A stretch of 64,000 bases of DNA from Arthrobacter sp. C2 (GCA_024207135.1 CP042428.1:1798001-1862000); one strand, 5' to 3'. Counted from the stretch's first letter, positions 8,732-17,281 are shown. Translations and numbers: made by a program. The notes: generated from the letters alone by a model not told the origin.

Positions 8732-9328
8732 ATGAACCGTTTTTCGATGGTGGTTGCGACCCTGGCCGGGCTGGGGCTGTTGTTGACGGCCTGCATGCCG
8801 ATTGACGGGAGCAACGATGCCCCGGAGCCTTCCTCCTCGAGCGGCGGAAACCACGATGCACACCCGCTGCCCATCCAGGTGACCGAAACACCGGTGCCCC
8901 TGCAGCCGTATTCCGCGGACGGGCTGAGAAAGCGAATCTCGCAGCTGCCGCCTTCCATGGCCGCCCACCAGATCCAGCAGGGCCTGCACCCGCTCGACGA
9001 TGGCGAACCGGGCAGCGAGCACGTGGTGCTGGCCGAACGCTTCTCATCCAGCATGGACTTTGAACTGCCCCGCAATCTCACCAGCGACCGCATCAGCGTT
9101 GAATTGACCTGTTCAAGGTCAGTACCGCACGCTTTCTCGGTCATCGACGGCAATGGGCGGGAAACAGGCGGCAGCAGCAGCGTGGGCTCATGCGGTTCCG
9201 AGGGTCCCAGCGGCATGCGTGCCGGCCTGCGGGAAACCCAGGAAGCCGGGCAGATACAGGTCCGCTTCGAGGGTGAATCCGACATGGTGCTCAGCGTGGT
9301 CGCCTACACCGGTACGCAAGAGGACTGA
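8732..9328 (+). CDS. Lipoprotein, paralogue 2 of a local three-member family
   Basis: 198 residues, a clear tandem paralogue of the preceding gene. The signal has lipobox LTAC with mature Cys21, followed by the same MPIDG start of the mature protein and an acidic/serine linker (SSSSGGNHD). The globular part shares VPLQPYSADGL, the PPSMAAHQIQQGLHPLDDG block and PGSEHVVLAE with paralogue 1. The paired cysteines recur (TCSRS and GSCGS). AGGGTCAGG lies just upstream of the ATG. It ends 346 bases before the siderophore operon and has no iron box of its own that I can see. Function unknown. Confidence 0.75.
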   Translation: MNRFSMVVATLAGLGLLLTACMPIDGSNDAPEPSSSSGGNHDAHPLPIQVTETPVPLQPYSADGLRKRISQLPPSMAAHQIQQGLHPLDDGEPGSEHVVLAERFSSSMDFELPRNLTSDRISVELTCSRSVPHAFSVIDGNGRETGGSSSVGSCGSEGPSGMRAGLRETQEAGQIQVRFEGESDMVLSVVAYTGTQED

Positions 9329-9570
9329 AGAACCCCAAGGCCGCACCCGGTCTCCGGGCGCGCATTCCATTCATGGTGGACGCGCGCAACCTTTGAAGGT
9401 GCCGCTTCCCGACGCCGCCATGCCTTGTCAACGCCAGGCCTCTTCCTTGGTTCCTTCCGAATTGTTACACCCGGCAATTGGCGTCCTGCGGTCATTTCCG
9501 GGCACGCAGAAACACGACGGCCACTTTGGGCCGTCCGACATGGAATTTTTGGTTGCTTGTTGAACTTAAG

Positions 9571-9603
9571 TTGCATTAGCTCCCGCCACTGTGTCTTTAA
9601 TAT
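9571..9603 (+). promoter_or_regulatory. Probable promoter of the siderophore operon
   Basis: TTGCAT (9571-9576) resembles a -35 box, and TTTAAT (9596-9601) or the overlapping TAATAT (9598-9603) a -10 box, with a 19-21 base spacer. The transcription start would fall about where the iron box begins, which suits repression by a DtxR-type regulator. Inferred from sequence only. Confidence 0.5.
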
Positions 9604-9614
9604 CTGGTCACGAG

Positions 9615-9633
9615 TTAGGTAAGCATAACCTTT
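9615..9633 (+). promoter_or_regulatory. DtxR/IdeR-type iron box
   Basis: TTAGGTAAGCATAACCTTT matches the 19-bp DtxR/IdeR consensus (TTAGGTTAGGCTAACCTAA) at most positions and keeps the AGGT...AACCT inverted arms. It lies 42 bases before the decarboxylase start and just downstream of the putative -10. Fe(II)-bound DtxR/IdeR should repress the operon when iron is plentiful. Confidence 0.85.
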
Positions 9634-9674
9634 CCATCTCGCATCGTGGCAGTCACCGATATTGAAGGAGCCCC

Positions 9675-11195
9675 ATGACGCCCCAACGTCAACTGGCGCA
9701 ATCCCTGTCCTCCCCTGCTGACCTTGCTGCCGGGCAATTGCTCACCAGCGATACCGCCGAAAGAATGGCCGAGGAGTTCGCCTCCGCAGCCCGGCTTGCG
9801 GCCCGAACGATTGCCGGAGCCACGGGCCCCACCACCGGGCCCCGCCCGGAAGCCCTGCGCGCCCGGCTCGACGCCGTGGACCTGCGCACACCGCTGGGCA
9901 GCACGGCCGCAGCCCTGGAAGAGGCCACCGAGCTGTACCTGCGAGATGCGGTCTACTTCCACCATCCGCGCTACGCCGCCCACCTGAACTGCCCTGTCGC
10001 CCTGCCAGCAATTGCCGCCGAGGCCCTGGTCACCACGGTGAACACCTCGATGGACACCTGGGACCAAAGCGCCGGCGCCACCCTCATCGAACAGCGGCTC
10101 GTCGACTGGGCAGCCGGCCTGGCCGGGCTGGGCCCGGACGCCGACGGCGTGTTCACCAGCGGCGGCACCGCCTCGAACCTCCAGGCCATGCTGCTGGCCC
10201 GCAACACCGCGGTGGCAGGGGCCCCGGGGTCGCTGCCCGAGTGCCTCGCCGGACTGCGCATCTATGCCTCCGCCGACAGCCACTTCAGCATCTCCACCTC
10301 CGCGTCCCTGCTGGGGCTGGGCGCCGAGGCGGTCGTTGCCATCGAGTGCGACGCGCTCCACCGGATGGACGCCTCCGCCCTGCGGCGCGCACTGGAAAAG
10401 GACAGAGCGGCCGGGCTGCGCGCCATGGCCATCGTGGCCACCGCCGGGACCACCGACTTCGGCTCCATCGACCCGCTGGTGGCCATCGGCTCCCTGGCCG
10501 CCGAACACGGGGCCTGGTTCCACGTCGATGCCGCCTACGGTTGCGGGCTGCTGGCCTCGCGGCGACACCGCGGGATGCTTGCCGGGATCGAGGCAGCCGA
10601 TTCGGTGACAGTCGACTTCCACAAGTCCTTCTTCCAGCCCATCGGATCCAGCGCAATCCTGGTCCGCAACCGGGCGGCCCTTGCGTTGGTCTCGCACCAC
10701 GCCGAGTACCTGAACCCCGCCGCCGAGGCCGGGCGCACCCCCAACCAGGTCGACAAGTCCCTGGCCACAACCCGCCGCTTCGACGCCCTCAAGCTCTGGG
10801 TGACGCTGCGCGCGCTGGGCACCGAGGCGATCGGGCAGATGTTCGACTCGGTCATGGACCTCGCGGCCGCCGCCGCAGCGATGGTTCAAGCGCACCCCGA
10901 GCTCGAGCTCGCCGCCGAGGTGCAATTGAGCACCGTGGTCTTCCGCTACGTGCCGTCTGGCCCCGAAGCCGCCACGGACACCGCGACCGAGCCGCTGGCC
11001 AACGCCATCCGCACGGCACTCTACGACTCCGGGGCAGCCATGGTCGCTGCCACGACCATCGACGGGGTGCGCCACCTGAAACTGACGCTGTTGAACCCGA
11101 ACACCACGCACGGTGACGTCGCGGGAATCCTCGATGCCGTGGTGTCCCGCGGCCGGGCGATCTGCCAGATGCGCACCGGGATGGCTGCCGCATGA
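9675..11195 (+). CDS. PLP-dependent decarboxylase (probably lysine decarboxylase) of NIS siderophore pathway
   Basis: 506 residues, group II PLP decarboxylase fold. Visible landmarks are FTSGGTASNLQAML (cofactor phosphate loop), HVDAAYGCG (PLP-binding aspartate) and VDFHKSFFQP with the Schiff-base lysine at K317. The ATG is preceded by AAGGAG at good spacing. It is the first gene of a three-gene operon with four-base overlaps, ahead of an amine N-hydroxylase and a fused acyltransferase/synthetase, as in desferrioxamine (DesA) and arthrobactin-type pathways. By that analogy it converts lysine to cadaverine. Diaminobutyrate or ornithine as substrate is possible; the neighbouring hydroxylase does not settle it. 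Confidence 0.87.
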   Translation: MTPQRQLAQSLSSPADLAAGQLLTSDTAERMAEEFASAARLAARTIAGATGPTTGPRPEALRARLDAVDLRTPLGSTAAALEEATELYLRDAVYFHHPRYAAHLNCPVALPAIAAEALVTTVNTSMDTWDQSAGATLIEQRLVDWAAGLAGLGPDADGVFTSGGTASNLQAMLLARNTAVAGAPGSLPECLAGLRIYASADSHFSISTSASLLGLGAEAVVAIECDALHRMDASALRRALEKDRAAGLRAMAIVATAGTTDFGSIDPLVAIGSLAAEHGAWFHVDAAYGCGLLASRRHRGMLAGIEAADSVTVDFHKSFFQPIGSSAILVRNRAALALVSHHAEYLNPAAEAGRTPNQVDKSLATTRRFDALKLWVTLRALGTEAIGQMFDSVMDLAAAAAAMVQAHPELELAAEVQLSTVVFRYVPSGPEAATDTATEPLANAIRTALYDSGAAMVAATTIDGVRHLKLTLLNPNTTHGDVAGILDAVVSRGRAICQMRTGMAAA

Positions 11196-12526
11196 GCGCG
11201 CCGCTTCACGACCGAATCTGGGATGCCGTGGGCATCGGCGCCGGCCCCTTCAACCTCGGCTTCGCGGCGCTGGCGGACACCGCGCCGGGGCTCGAGGTGC
11301 TGGTGCTTGAGCGCGCCGAGGAATTCGCCTGGCACCCGGGCATGATGCTCGAGGGGACCCACCTGCAGGTTCCCTTCATGGCCGACCTGGTCACCATGGC
11401 CGATCCCGCCCACCCGCTCTCCTTTCTGAACCACCTGAAGGACACCGGACGCCTCTACCCGTTCTACATCCGTGAGAACTTCTACCCGCTGCGCGAGGAA
11501 TACAACAACTACCTGCGCTGGGCGGCCGCCCGCCTGCCCTCGGTGCGCTTCGGTGCGCACGTGGCCGCGGCCCGCTACGCCGACGGCCTGTACGAGCTCG
11601 ACGTGCACACCGGCGACGGCGTCTCCACCGTGCGCACCCGCCGCCTGGTGCTGGGCACCGGCACCACCCCGCACCTGCCCGCTTCCGTCCCCGCATCCGT
11701 GCTGGGAACCGGGGCCGCGGTGCACAGCAGCGGCTACCGTCCCGCCCGCGCAGCGATCGCCGCGGGCTCCCGCATCGCGGTGGTGGGCAGCGGACAGAGC
11801 GCCGCGGAGGTCTTCGCCGACCTGCTCGGGACCCTGGGTCCGGAGCAGCACCTGCAGTGGGTGACCCGCTCCGCGCGCTTTTTCCCGCTCGAATACACCA
11901 AGCTGACCCTGGAGATGACCTCACCGGAATACATCGACCACTTCCACGGGTTGCCGCAGGGCACCCGCGACGCGCTTTCGGCCAGCCAGAAGGGCCTGTA
12001 CAAGGGCATCAACGCCGAGTTGATCGACGAGATCCACGAGCTGCTCTACCGCCGCCAGGTCTCCGGGCACGCCCCGGCCACCCTCCGCGCTGCCACGTCC
12101 CTGCAGGGCATCGAACACCGCGACGGCGCCCTGGAGATGCTGCTGCGCAACCAGGACGACGGCGGGGAGTTCTCCACCGTGGCCGACACCATGGTGCTGG
12201 CCACCGGCTACGCCTACCGCGAGCCGGCCTTCCTGGCCGGGCTCGGGGAGCGCATCAACCGATTTGCCGACGGCCGGCTGGATGTTGACCGGAACTACGC
12301 GGTCAACAACGACGGCGACGTGCTGGTGCAGAACGCCGAGCTGCACACCCACGGCTTCACCGCCCCCGACCTCGGCATGGGCGCGTACCGCAACTCCGTG
12401 ATCATCAACCGGATCCTGGGATACGAGCACTACGCGGTGGAAAAACGCATCGGGTTCCAGTCCTTCGGCAGCCCCGCCACCGCCCCCGCATCGCCCTCCC
12501 CCACGCTCGAAGGAGCCCACGCATGA
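11192..12526 (+). CDS. Lysine/cadaverine N-monooxygenase (IucD/DesB-like)
   Basis: 444 residues. AVGIGAGPFNLGFAAL (residues 9-24) is the FAD-binding motif of the siderophore N-hydroxylase family. HLQVPFMADLVTMADP follows as in IucD/PvdA proteins, VVGSGQSAAEVF is the NADPH-binding motif, and the C-terminal VLATGYAYREP is the family's ATGY motif. The ATG overlaps the decarboxylase TGA (ATGA). The enzyme should hydroxylate the distal amine of cadaverine (or lysine), giving the N-hydroxyamine later acylated to a hydroxamate iron ligand. A stretch of alanines and prolines ends the protein before the next overlap. Confidence 0.9.
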   Translation: MSAPLHDRIWDAVGIGAGPFNLGFAALADTAPGLEVLVLERAEEFAWHPGMMLEGTHLQVPFMADLVTMADPAHPLSFLNHLKDTGRLYPFYIRENFYPLREEYNNYLRWAAARLPSVRFGAHVAAARYADGLYELDVHTGDGVSTVRTRRLVLGTGTTPHLPASVPASVLGTGAAVHSSGYRPARAAIAAGSRIAVVGSGQSAAEVFADLLGTLGPEQHLQWVTRSARFFPLEYTKLTLEMTSPEYIDHFHGLPQGTRDALSASQKGLYKGINAELIDEIHELLYRRQVSGHAPATLRAATSLQGIEHRDGALEMLLRNQDDGGEFSTVADTMVLATGYAYREPAFLAGLGERINRFADGRLDVDRNYAVNNDGDVLVQNAELHTHGFTAPDLGMGAYRNSVIINRILGYEHYAVEKRIGFQSFGSPATAPASPSPTLEGAHA

Positions 12527-14937
12527 TTTTCACGCCCGCCATCGTCCTTCCCCCGGCCCGCCGCACCGCGCCGGCGGCCACCGACTTCACCCTCCGCCGC
12601 TTCGATCCGGGAACCGACGCCGCCTTGCTGCACGGATGGGTGAACACCGAGCGGGCCCGCTACTGGGGCATGATCGGCACGACCGTCCCCGAGGTCCGCG
12701 CCGCCTACGAGCAGCTCGACGGCTCGGCGCACCACCACGTGCTGCTGGGCCTGCTGCCCGCCCCGCGCGGTGCGGCCGAACCGGAACCGATGTTCCTGCT
12801 CGAGCACTATGCCCCGGAACACTCGGCGCTGGCCGGCCGCTACGCCCACCGGCACGGCGACACCGGCATGCACCTGCTGCTCGCCGGCCCCGGGGACGGC
12901 AAGGCCCTGCCGGGCTTCAGCGCCGCGGCCATGGAGGCGGCGCTCGCCCACCTCTTCGCGGATCCGGCGGTGCTGCGGATCGTGGTCGAGCCCGACGCCG
13001 CGAACACCGCCGTCCACTCGCTGAACTCCCGGCTGGGTTTCCGCCCCGCCGGCCGGATCGAGCTGCCGGGCGGGGACGACACCCCGGCCAAGACCGCGCT
13101 GCTTTCGATCTGCACCAGGGCGGACTTCGCCGCCGCGACGGCCCGCCCCGCAAGTGCCGCCGTGCACCTGTCCCCCGGCCGCTGGGAGAACGCCAACCGC
13201 CACCTGCTGGCCAAGGCGATTGCCGAGTTCACCCACGAGCGGCTGCTGGCCCCCGTGCCCGCGGACGGCGGCTGGTCCGTGGGCACCGGAACCCACACAT
13301 ACCGCTTTTCCGCGACCGTCCACGCCCTGGAGCACTGGGTCATCGACCCGGATTCGCTGGAAGCCACCGTCAACGGGGAGCCTGCGGCCCCGGACGCCGC
13401 CGCCTTCGTGCTGGCCTTCCGCGACACCCTGGGCATGCCCGACGCCCAGCTGCCGGTGTACCTCGAGGAAATCACCAGCACCCTGGCTTCGCACTGCTAC
13501 AAGCAGCTGCACTCCACGGCGAGCGCGGCAGAGCTGGCCGCCGGGACCGGGGACGCGGTCGCCGACTTCCAGCGCACCGAGGCCGCGATGACCGAGGGGC
13601 ACCCGTGCTTCGTGGCCAACAACGGCCGGCTGGGCCTGGGCGCCACCGGCTACCTGGACCACGCCCCGGAGACCGGGGCGGCCCTGGCCCTGCAGTGGAT
13701 TGCCGCGCACGGCTCCCGCGCCAGCTACAGCACGCTGCCCGGGCTGGATGTCGAGACGCTGCTGCAGGACGAGCTCGGTGCCCGGCAGCTGGCGCGCTTC
13801 CGGGCACGGATCGCCGAGGCCTGCGCGGCCAGCGGCCTGGACCCGGAGGACTTCGTGCTCATCCCGGTCCACCCCTGGCAGTGGGAGCACAAGCTCTCCG
13901 TCGGTTTCGCCGGGGATGTCGCCAGCGGGCACCTGGTGCACCTGGGTGCCGGGGCGGACCTCTACCAGCCGCAGCAGTCGATCCGCACCTTCTTCAACCG
14001 CAGCGCGCCGACGCGCCACTACGTGAAGACCGCCCTGTCGGTGCTGAACATGGGCTTCATGCGCGGGCTCTCGGCCGCCTACATGGAGGGCACCCCGGCC
14101 ATCAACGCGTGGCTGTCCGGCATCTTCGCGAACGACGCGGAACTGGCCGGCGGCAACGTGGGGCTGCTGCGCGAGATCGCCGCGGTCGGCTACGCCAACC
14201 CGCTCTACGAGGCTGCCGGCCCCGATGCCCCGCAGCGCAAGATGCTGGCCGCGCTCTGGCGCGAGTCCCCCGCCGCGTCGATCGCGCCCGGGCAGCAGCT
14301 GGCCACCATGGCCTCGCTGCTGCACGTGGATTCGGCCGGCGCCTCGCTGGCCGCCGCGCACATCCGCCGCTCGGGGCTCGCCGCCACCGACTGGCTGTCC
14401 CGCTACTTCGACGCCTACCTGGTGCCGCTGGTGCACTGCCTGTGCCGCTACGACCTGGCGTTCATGCCGCACGGGGAAAACGTCATCCTGGTGCTGGAGG
14501 ATTCGGTCCCGGTGAAGGTGCTGCACAAGGACCTGGCCGAGGAGGTCGCGGTGCTCGGGGACCGGCAGCCGCTGCCGCCCCAGGTCGAGCGGATCCGGGC
14601 CGCGGTCCCGGACGCCGAGCGCCGGCTGGTGGTCTTCACCGACATCGTCGACTGCTTCCTGCGCTTCCTCGCGCCGCTGCTGGCCCGCGAGGGGATCTGC
14701 AGCGAGGATCGGTTCTGGGACACCGCCGCACGCAGCCTGCGCGACTACCGCGACCGGCACCCGGAGACGGCCGCGGCGTTCGAGGCGCTGGACCTCTTTG
14801 CCGCGGACTTCGAGCTCTCCTGCCTGAACCGGCTGCAGCTGCGCAACAACGCGCAGATGCTGGATCTCACCGACCAGTCCGGCGGGCTGATCTACGCCGG
14901 GACCCTGACCAACCCGCTGGCCGGGCGCGGGCGCTGA
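12523..14937 (+). CDS. Fused GNAT acyltransferase and IucA/IucC NIS siderophore synthetase
   Basis: 804 residues in one continuous frame, about 200 longer than ordinary IucA/IucC synthetases. Residues about 18-205 are a GNAT-type acyltransferase of the RhbD/AlcB/MbtK kind: FTLRRFDPGTDAALLHGWVN at the front and RIVVEPDAANTAVHSLNSRL near the acyl-CoA site. Residues about 215-800 are an NIS synthetase with the citrate/ATP motifs GHPCFVANNGRLGL, IPVHPWQWEHKL and FMPHGENVIL. The first half should acylate the N-hydroxyamine. The second should condense it with citrate (arthrobactin/aerobactin style) or with another acyl unit (desferrioxamine style). Fusion channels the product within one chain. Start overlaps the hydroxylase stop by four bases. 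Confidence 0.9.
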   Translation: MIFTPAIVLPPARRTAPAATDFTLRRFDPGTDAALLHGWVNTERARYWGMIGTTVPEVRAAYEQLDGSAHHHVLLGLLPAPRGAAEPEPMFLLEHYAPEHSALAGRYAHRHGDTGMHLLLAGPGDGKALPGFSAAAMEAALAHLFADPAVLRIVVEPDAANTAVHSLNSRLGFRPAGRIELPGGDDTPAKTALLSICTRADFAAATARPASAAVHLSPGRWENANRHLLAKAIAEFTHERLLAPVPADGGWSVGTGTHTYRFSATVHALEHWVIDPDSLEATVNGEPAAPDAAAFVLAFRDTLGMPDAQLPVYLEEITSTLASHCYKQLHSTASAAELAAGTGDAVADFQRTEAAMTEGHPCFVANNGRLGLGATGYLDHAPETGAALALQWIAAHGSRASYSTLPGLDVETLLQDELGARQLARFRARIAEACAASGLDPEDFVLIPVHPWQWEHKLSVGFAGDVASGHLVHLGAGADLYQPQQSIRTFFNRSAPTRHYVKTALSVLNMGFMRGLSAAYMEGTPAINAWLSGIFANDAELAGGNVGLLREIAAVGYANPLYEAAGPDAPQRKMLAALWRESPAASIAPGQQLATMASLLHVDSAGASLAAAHIRRSGLAATDWLSRYFDAYLVPLVHCLCRYDLAFMPHGENVILVLEDSVPVKVLHKDLAEEVAVLGDRQPLPPQVERIRAAVPDAERRLVVFTDIVDCFLRFLAPLLAREGICSEDRFWDTAARSLRDYRDRHPETAAAFEALDLFAADFELSCLNRLQLRNNAQMLDLTDQSGGLIYAGTLTNPLAGRGR

Positions 14938-14942
14938 GACCC

Positions 14943-14972
14943 GGCCGGGGCCGCCTTCGGGCGGTCCCGGCC
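14943..14972 (+). terminator. Hairpin after the siderophore operon
   Basis: A 13-bp stem (one G-T wobble) closed by a TTCG tetraloop begins five bases after the synthetase stop codon. There is no T-run, which is common for actinobacterial terminators. Confidence 0.6.
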
Positions 14973-15064
14973 AGCCGCCGCCGTCCGTTCCCCTCCGCCC
15001 AGATGATGCCCAAACGTTATTGTGCGCTTGCCGCTTGGCCCGCTCCAACGGCTAGGCTCAAACG

Positions 15065-15643
15065 ATGAAACGGTATCTGACCACTGCGTTGGCGGCAGCG
15101 CTTCTGGCTTCGGCGACAACCGGCTGCGTCCCGCTGGAGCTGCCGCCACCGGCCTCCTCCCCGGTCGCCGAGCCGCTGCCGCTCGAGCCGGTACCCGGCA
15201 CCCCGGTCCCGGACCTGAAGACCTACTCCGCCGAGGGACTCGCCGAGCGGGTGTCGGGCCTCTCGAAAAGCTCCCCCGCCCGAGCGATGCTCGAGGGCAC
15301 TTTCACCTACGACTCCGCCGTTCCCGGGTCCGTGCAACTGCTCTATGCCGAAAAGTCCGACGGCGGCCAGCGTGCCATCATCCAACTGGACGACGAGGCC
15401 AACGCCATCGGGCACTACGTCTGGTGCGCCGAGGACGCACGGTACAGCCTCGATATCGCGGACGGCACCACGGGCAGCGACTACGGAGGCGCTTCCAGTA
15501 CCTGCAACACCAGCGGTTCCTCGGGAGGCTCCGGCGGCCTGCCCGACGGCGTCGGGTCGGTCTTCGTCGATTTCGCCCCCTCCGCCGAGGTATCGGCGGA
15601 GGTCATCGTGTTCAGCTACACGCGGGCGCCGTTCGACGGCTGA
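15065..15643 (+). CDS. Lipoprotein, diverged paralogue 3
   Basis: 192 residues. MKRYLTTALAAALLASATTGCVPLE is a lipoprotein signal with lipobox TTGC and mature Cys21. A proline-rich linker (PPPASSPVAEPLPLEPVPG) leads to a domain whose opening, LKTYSAEGLAERVSGLSKSS, aligns with YSADGLRKRISQLPPSMA of the paralogue at 8732. The following AVPGSVQLLYAEK aligns with GEPGSEHVVLAER. Two spaced cysteines again flank a glycine/serine-rich segment. So the siderophore operon sits between two and one members of the same lipoprotein family. The 3' end overlaps the convergent acetyltransferase gene by 28 bases. Function unknown. Confidence 0.72.
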   Translation: MKRYLTTALAAALLASATTGCVPLELPPPASSPVAEPLPLEPVPGTPVPDLKTYSAEGLAERVSGLSKSSPARAMLEGTFTYDSAVPGSVQLLYAEKSDGGQRAIIQLDDEANAIGHYVWCAEDARYSLDIADGTTGSDYGGASSTCNTSGSSGGSGGLPDGVGSVFVDFAPSAEVSAEVIVFSYTRAPFDG

Positions 15644-16311
15644 CCGCCGGCTGCCGGGGTCGCGCTTCCCGTTCCCGCGGCGGGACCCGGTGGTTCCGTC
15701 CTCCGCTGCACCTGGTTGCCCAGGTGCCTGGCCAGCCGGTGTTCGAGTCCGGCACGGACCTGGGGCCATTCGGGGGCGATGATCGAGTACACGCAGGTGT
15801 CGCGCAGCGATCCGTCGGCCGTGCGCCGGTGCGCGCGCAGCACCCCGTCAAGCTTGGCACCCAGGCGCTCGATTGCGGCGCGGGAGGCCATGTTCATCCA
15901 ATGCGTGCGGAACTCCACGGCCGGGCAGCCCAGGACCTCGAAGGCATGGGTGAGCAGCAGGAGCTTGGAGTCGACGTTCGTGCCGGTTCCCCGCACCGAG
16001 GCCCGGTTCCACGTCGAGCCGATCTCCACCCTGGGCAGCACGGGGTCGATGTCCATGAAGGTGGTCATGCCCAGCACCACGGAATCGGCATTGCGCCGGG
16101 TGACGAAGGGCAGCATCGAGCCGGCCTCCTGCAACGCCAGCCGGCGGTCGATCTCCGCGCCCATCTGCTCCGGCGACGGTACCGCCGTATACCAAAGTTT
16201 CCAGACCTCGCCGTCGCGCACGGCCGCCACCAGTTCGTCGTGGTGGGATGGGGCCAGCGGTTCGAGCGTGACCAGCGAACCGGCCAGCGTCACGGGAACA
16301 ATCTGAGTCAT
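15616..16311 (-). CDS. GNAT-family N-acetyltransferase (RimJ/RimL type)
   Basis: 231 residues. The order LAGSLVTLEPLAPSHHDEL, then VLGMTTFMDIDPVLPRVEIG, then LLLTHAFEVLGCPAVEFRTH and NMASRAAIERLGAKLDGVLR matches the RimJ/RimL branch of GNAT enzymes. The acetyl-CoA loop is the GTGTNVDSKLLLL region, and NxxSxxxIExLGF-type residues form the C-terminal part. Family members acetylate protein N-termini or small amines; the substrate here cannot be read. The last 30 residues are a Gly/Pro/Ala-rich tail encoded across the overlap with the lipoprotein gene, so the true end could be functionally unimportant. Confidence 0.82.
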   Translation of the reverse strand: MTQIVPVTLAGSLVTLEPLAPSHHDELVAAVRDGEVWKLWYTAVPSPEQMGAEIDRRLALQEAGSMLPFVTRRNADSVVLGMTTFMDIDPVLPRVEIGSTWNRASVRGTGTNVDSKLLLLTHAFEVLGCPAVEFRTHWMNMASRAAIERLGAKLDGVLRAHRRTADGSLRDTCVYSIIAPEWPQVRAGLEHRLARHLGNQVQRRTEPPGPAAGTGSATPAAGGQPSNGARV

Positions 16312-16352
16312 CTATTCAGCCTACGGCGCGCGGGCTCCGGATGCCGGGAAAT

Positions 16353-17057
16353 TCAGGTGAGCCGGTTCTTGATCGCTTCGAGCTCCGTCTCGCTGAGCCC
16401 GTGCTCCCGCAGGAAGTCTTCGACGCGCAGCGAGGCGACGAACTCCCCCAGCGCCCGGAGCCGTTCGTGCAGCGGGCCGAGGAGGTCTTGTTCCTCGAGG
16501 TAGGACTCGTGGGGGTGCTTGTAGGCGCTGATCCTGTGCCAGTCGTTGATCCCGCGCAACGCTGCCTCGTATTGGGGTTCGAGCAGGTCTTCGCGGCCCA
16601 CCAATTCGAGCAGCATCGAGACGATCAGCCCGGTGCGGTCCCGTCCCGCCGAGCAATGCAGCACGATCTTGCCCTCGGCCGCGGCGATCTGGTGGAACAC
16701 CTCGGCAATCCGTTCGGGGAAGAACGCGAGGTTCTCCGGATACATGCGCGGGTGGTTCATGTAGGGCACCGCGAGCGCCTCGAACTCCGGGTGGCCGGGC
16801 TCCTCGGTGGGGGAATTGATGATGGTGATCCCCGCCTTGGCGGCCTCGTCGACGTCGGGATCGGTGTGCCGGCGGGTCCGTTCGCCGGGATTGCGCAGGT
16901 CGATGACGGTGCGCACCCCGTCGGCATAGGCCTGCTGCCACCCGGTGGTGGTCAGCCACTCGCTGCGTCCCATGCGGTAGATCTTCCCCAGCACCTGGCG
17001 CGCGTTCACGGCGCCTTCCCATCTCGGCTGGTCCATCGAATTGCTCACTGATTCCAT
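16353..17057 (-). CDS. Tyrosine-specific protein phosphatase (SIW14/DSP-like)
   Basis: 234 residues from ATG 17057, which has AGGA six bases upstream. The signature HCSAGRDRTG (residues 134-143) gives the CX5R loop with nucleophile C135 and R141. VIDLRNPGERTR (51-62) is the conserved N-terminal strand of bacterial MptpB/Iph-type phosphatases. Such enzymes act on phosphotyrosine and sometimes phosphoinositides. The gene overlaps the short upstream reading frame by 13 bases, suggesting coupling. No kinase partner is adjacent. An alternative start at 17036 would remove seven residues. Confidence 0.85.
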   Translation of the reverse strand: MESVSNSMDQPRWEGAVNARQVLGKIYRMGRSEWLTTTGWQQAYADGVRTVIDLRNPGERTRRHTDPDVDEAAKAGITIINSPTEEPGHPEFEALAVPYMNHPRMYPENLAFFPERIAEVFHQIAAAEGKIVLHCSAGRDRTGLIVSMLLELVGREDLLEPQYEAALRGINDWHRISAYKHPHESYLEEQDLLGPLHERLRALGEFVASLRVEDFLREHGLSETELEAIKNRLT

Positions 17058-17281
17058 GCTCCATCCTGCTCCCGGAAGCCGAACTCCGGCACCACCGCGT
17101 GGCGGGCCTGCCCGTCCCGGGGAAATTCCAGCTCCGCCGGGGCCAGCCCGGGAACCTCCGCGAAGGCGGTGCCCAAGTGGTCGATGAAGCGGCTTTCGAA
17201 CTCCGGCGCGTCCCCGGCCGGGACCCCGATACGCATGGTCAGCGCCTGCATCTGCGGATCTTCCCCTCCCCCGGACGACAA
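17045..17281 (-). CDS. Short hypothetical protein upstream of the tyrosine phosphatase
   Basis: 78 codons on the same strand as, and overlapping by 13 bases, the phosphatase gene. The readable core is MRIGVPAGDAPEFESRFIDH followed by LGTAFAEVPGLAPAELEF. This has normal amino-acid balance with charged residues spread evenly, unlike most out-of-frame translations here. No family is recognised. The internal ATG beginning MRIGVPAG is an equally good start. Overlap with the next gene and codon composition favour a real coupled gene, but it could be spurious. Confidence 0.45.
   Translation of the reverse strand: MSSGGGEDPQMQALTMRIGVPAGDAPEFESRFIDHLGTAFAEVPGLAPAELEFPRDGQARHAVVPEFGFREQDGAWNQ

Larger units (their letters stand above)
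9329..9674. other. Intergenic region upstream of the siderophore operon
   Basis: 346 bases without a supported gene. The left 200 bases show nothing convincing. The right part holds a promoter and an iron box, listed separately. A stretch around 9541-9600 is clearly richer in A and T than its surroundings, as expected of a regulated promoter. Confidence 0.7.

Noticed and set aside
12430-15048. 872-codon open frame on the minus strand
   Set aside because: Antisense shadow of the GNAT-IucA/IucC gene; repeated GHG/RRG composition and no domain.
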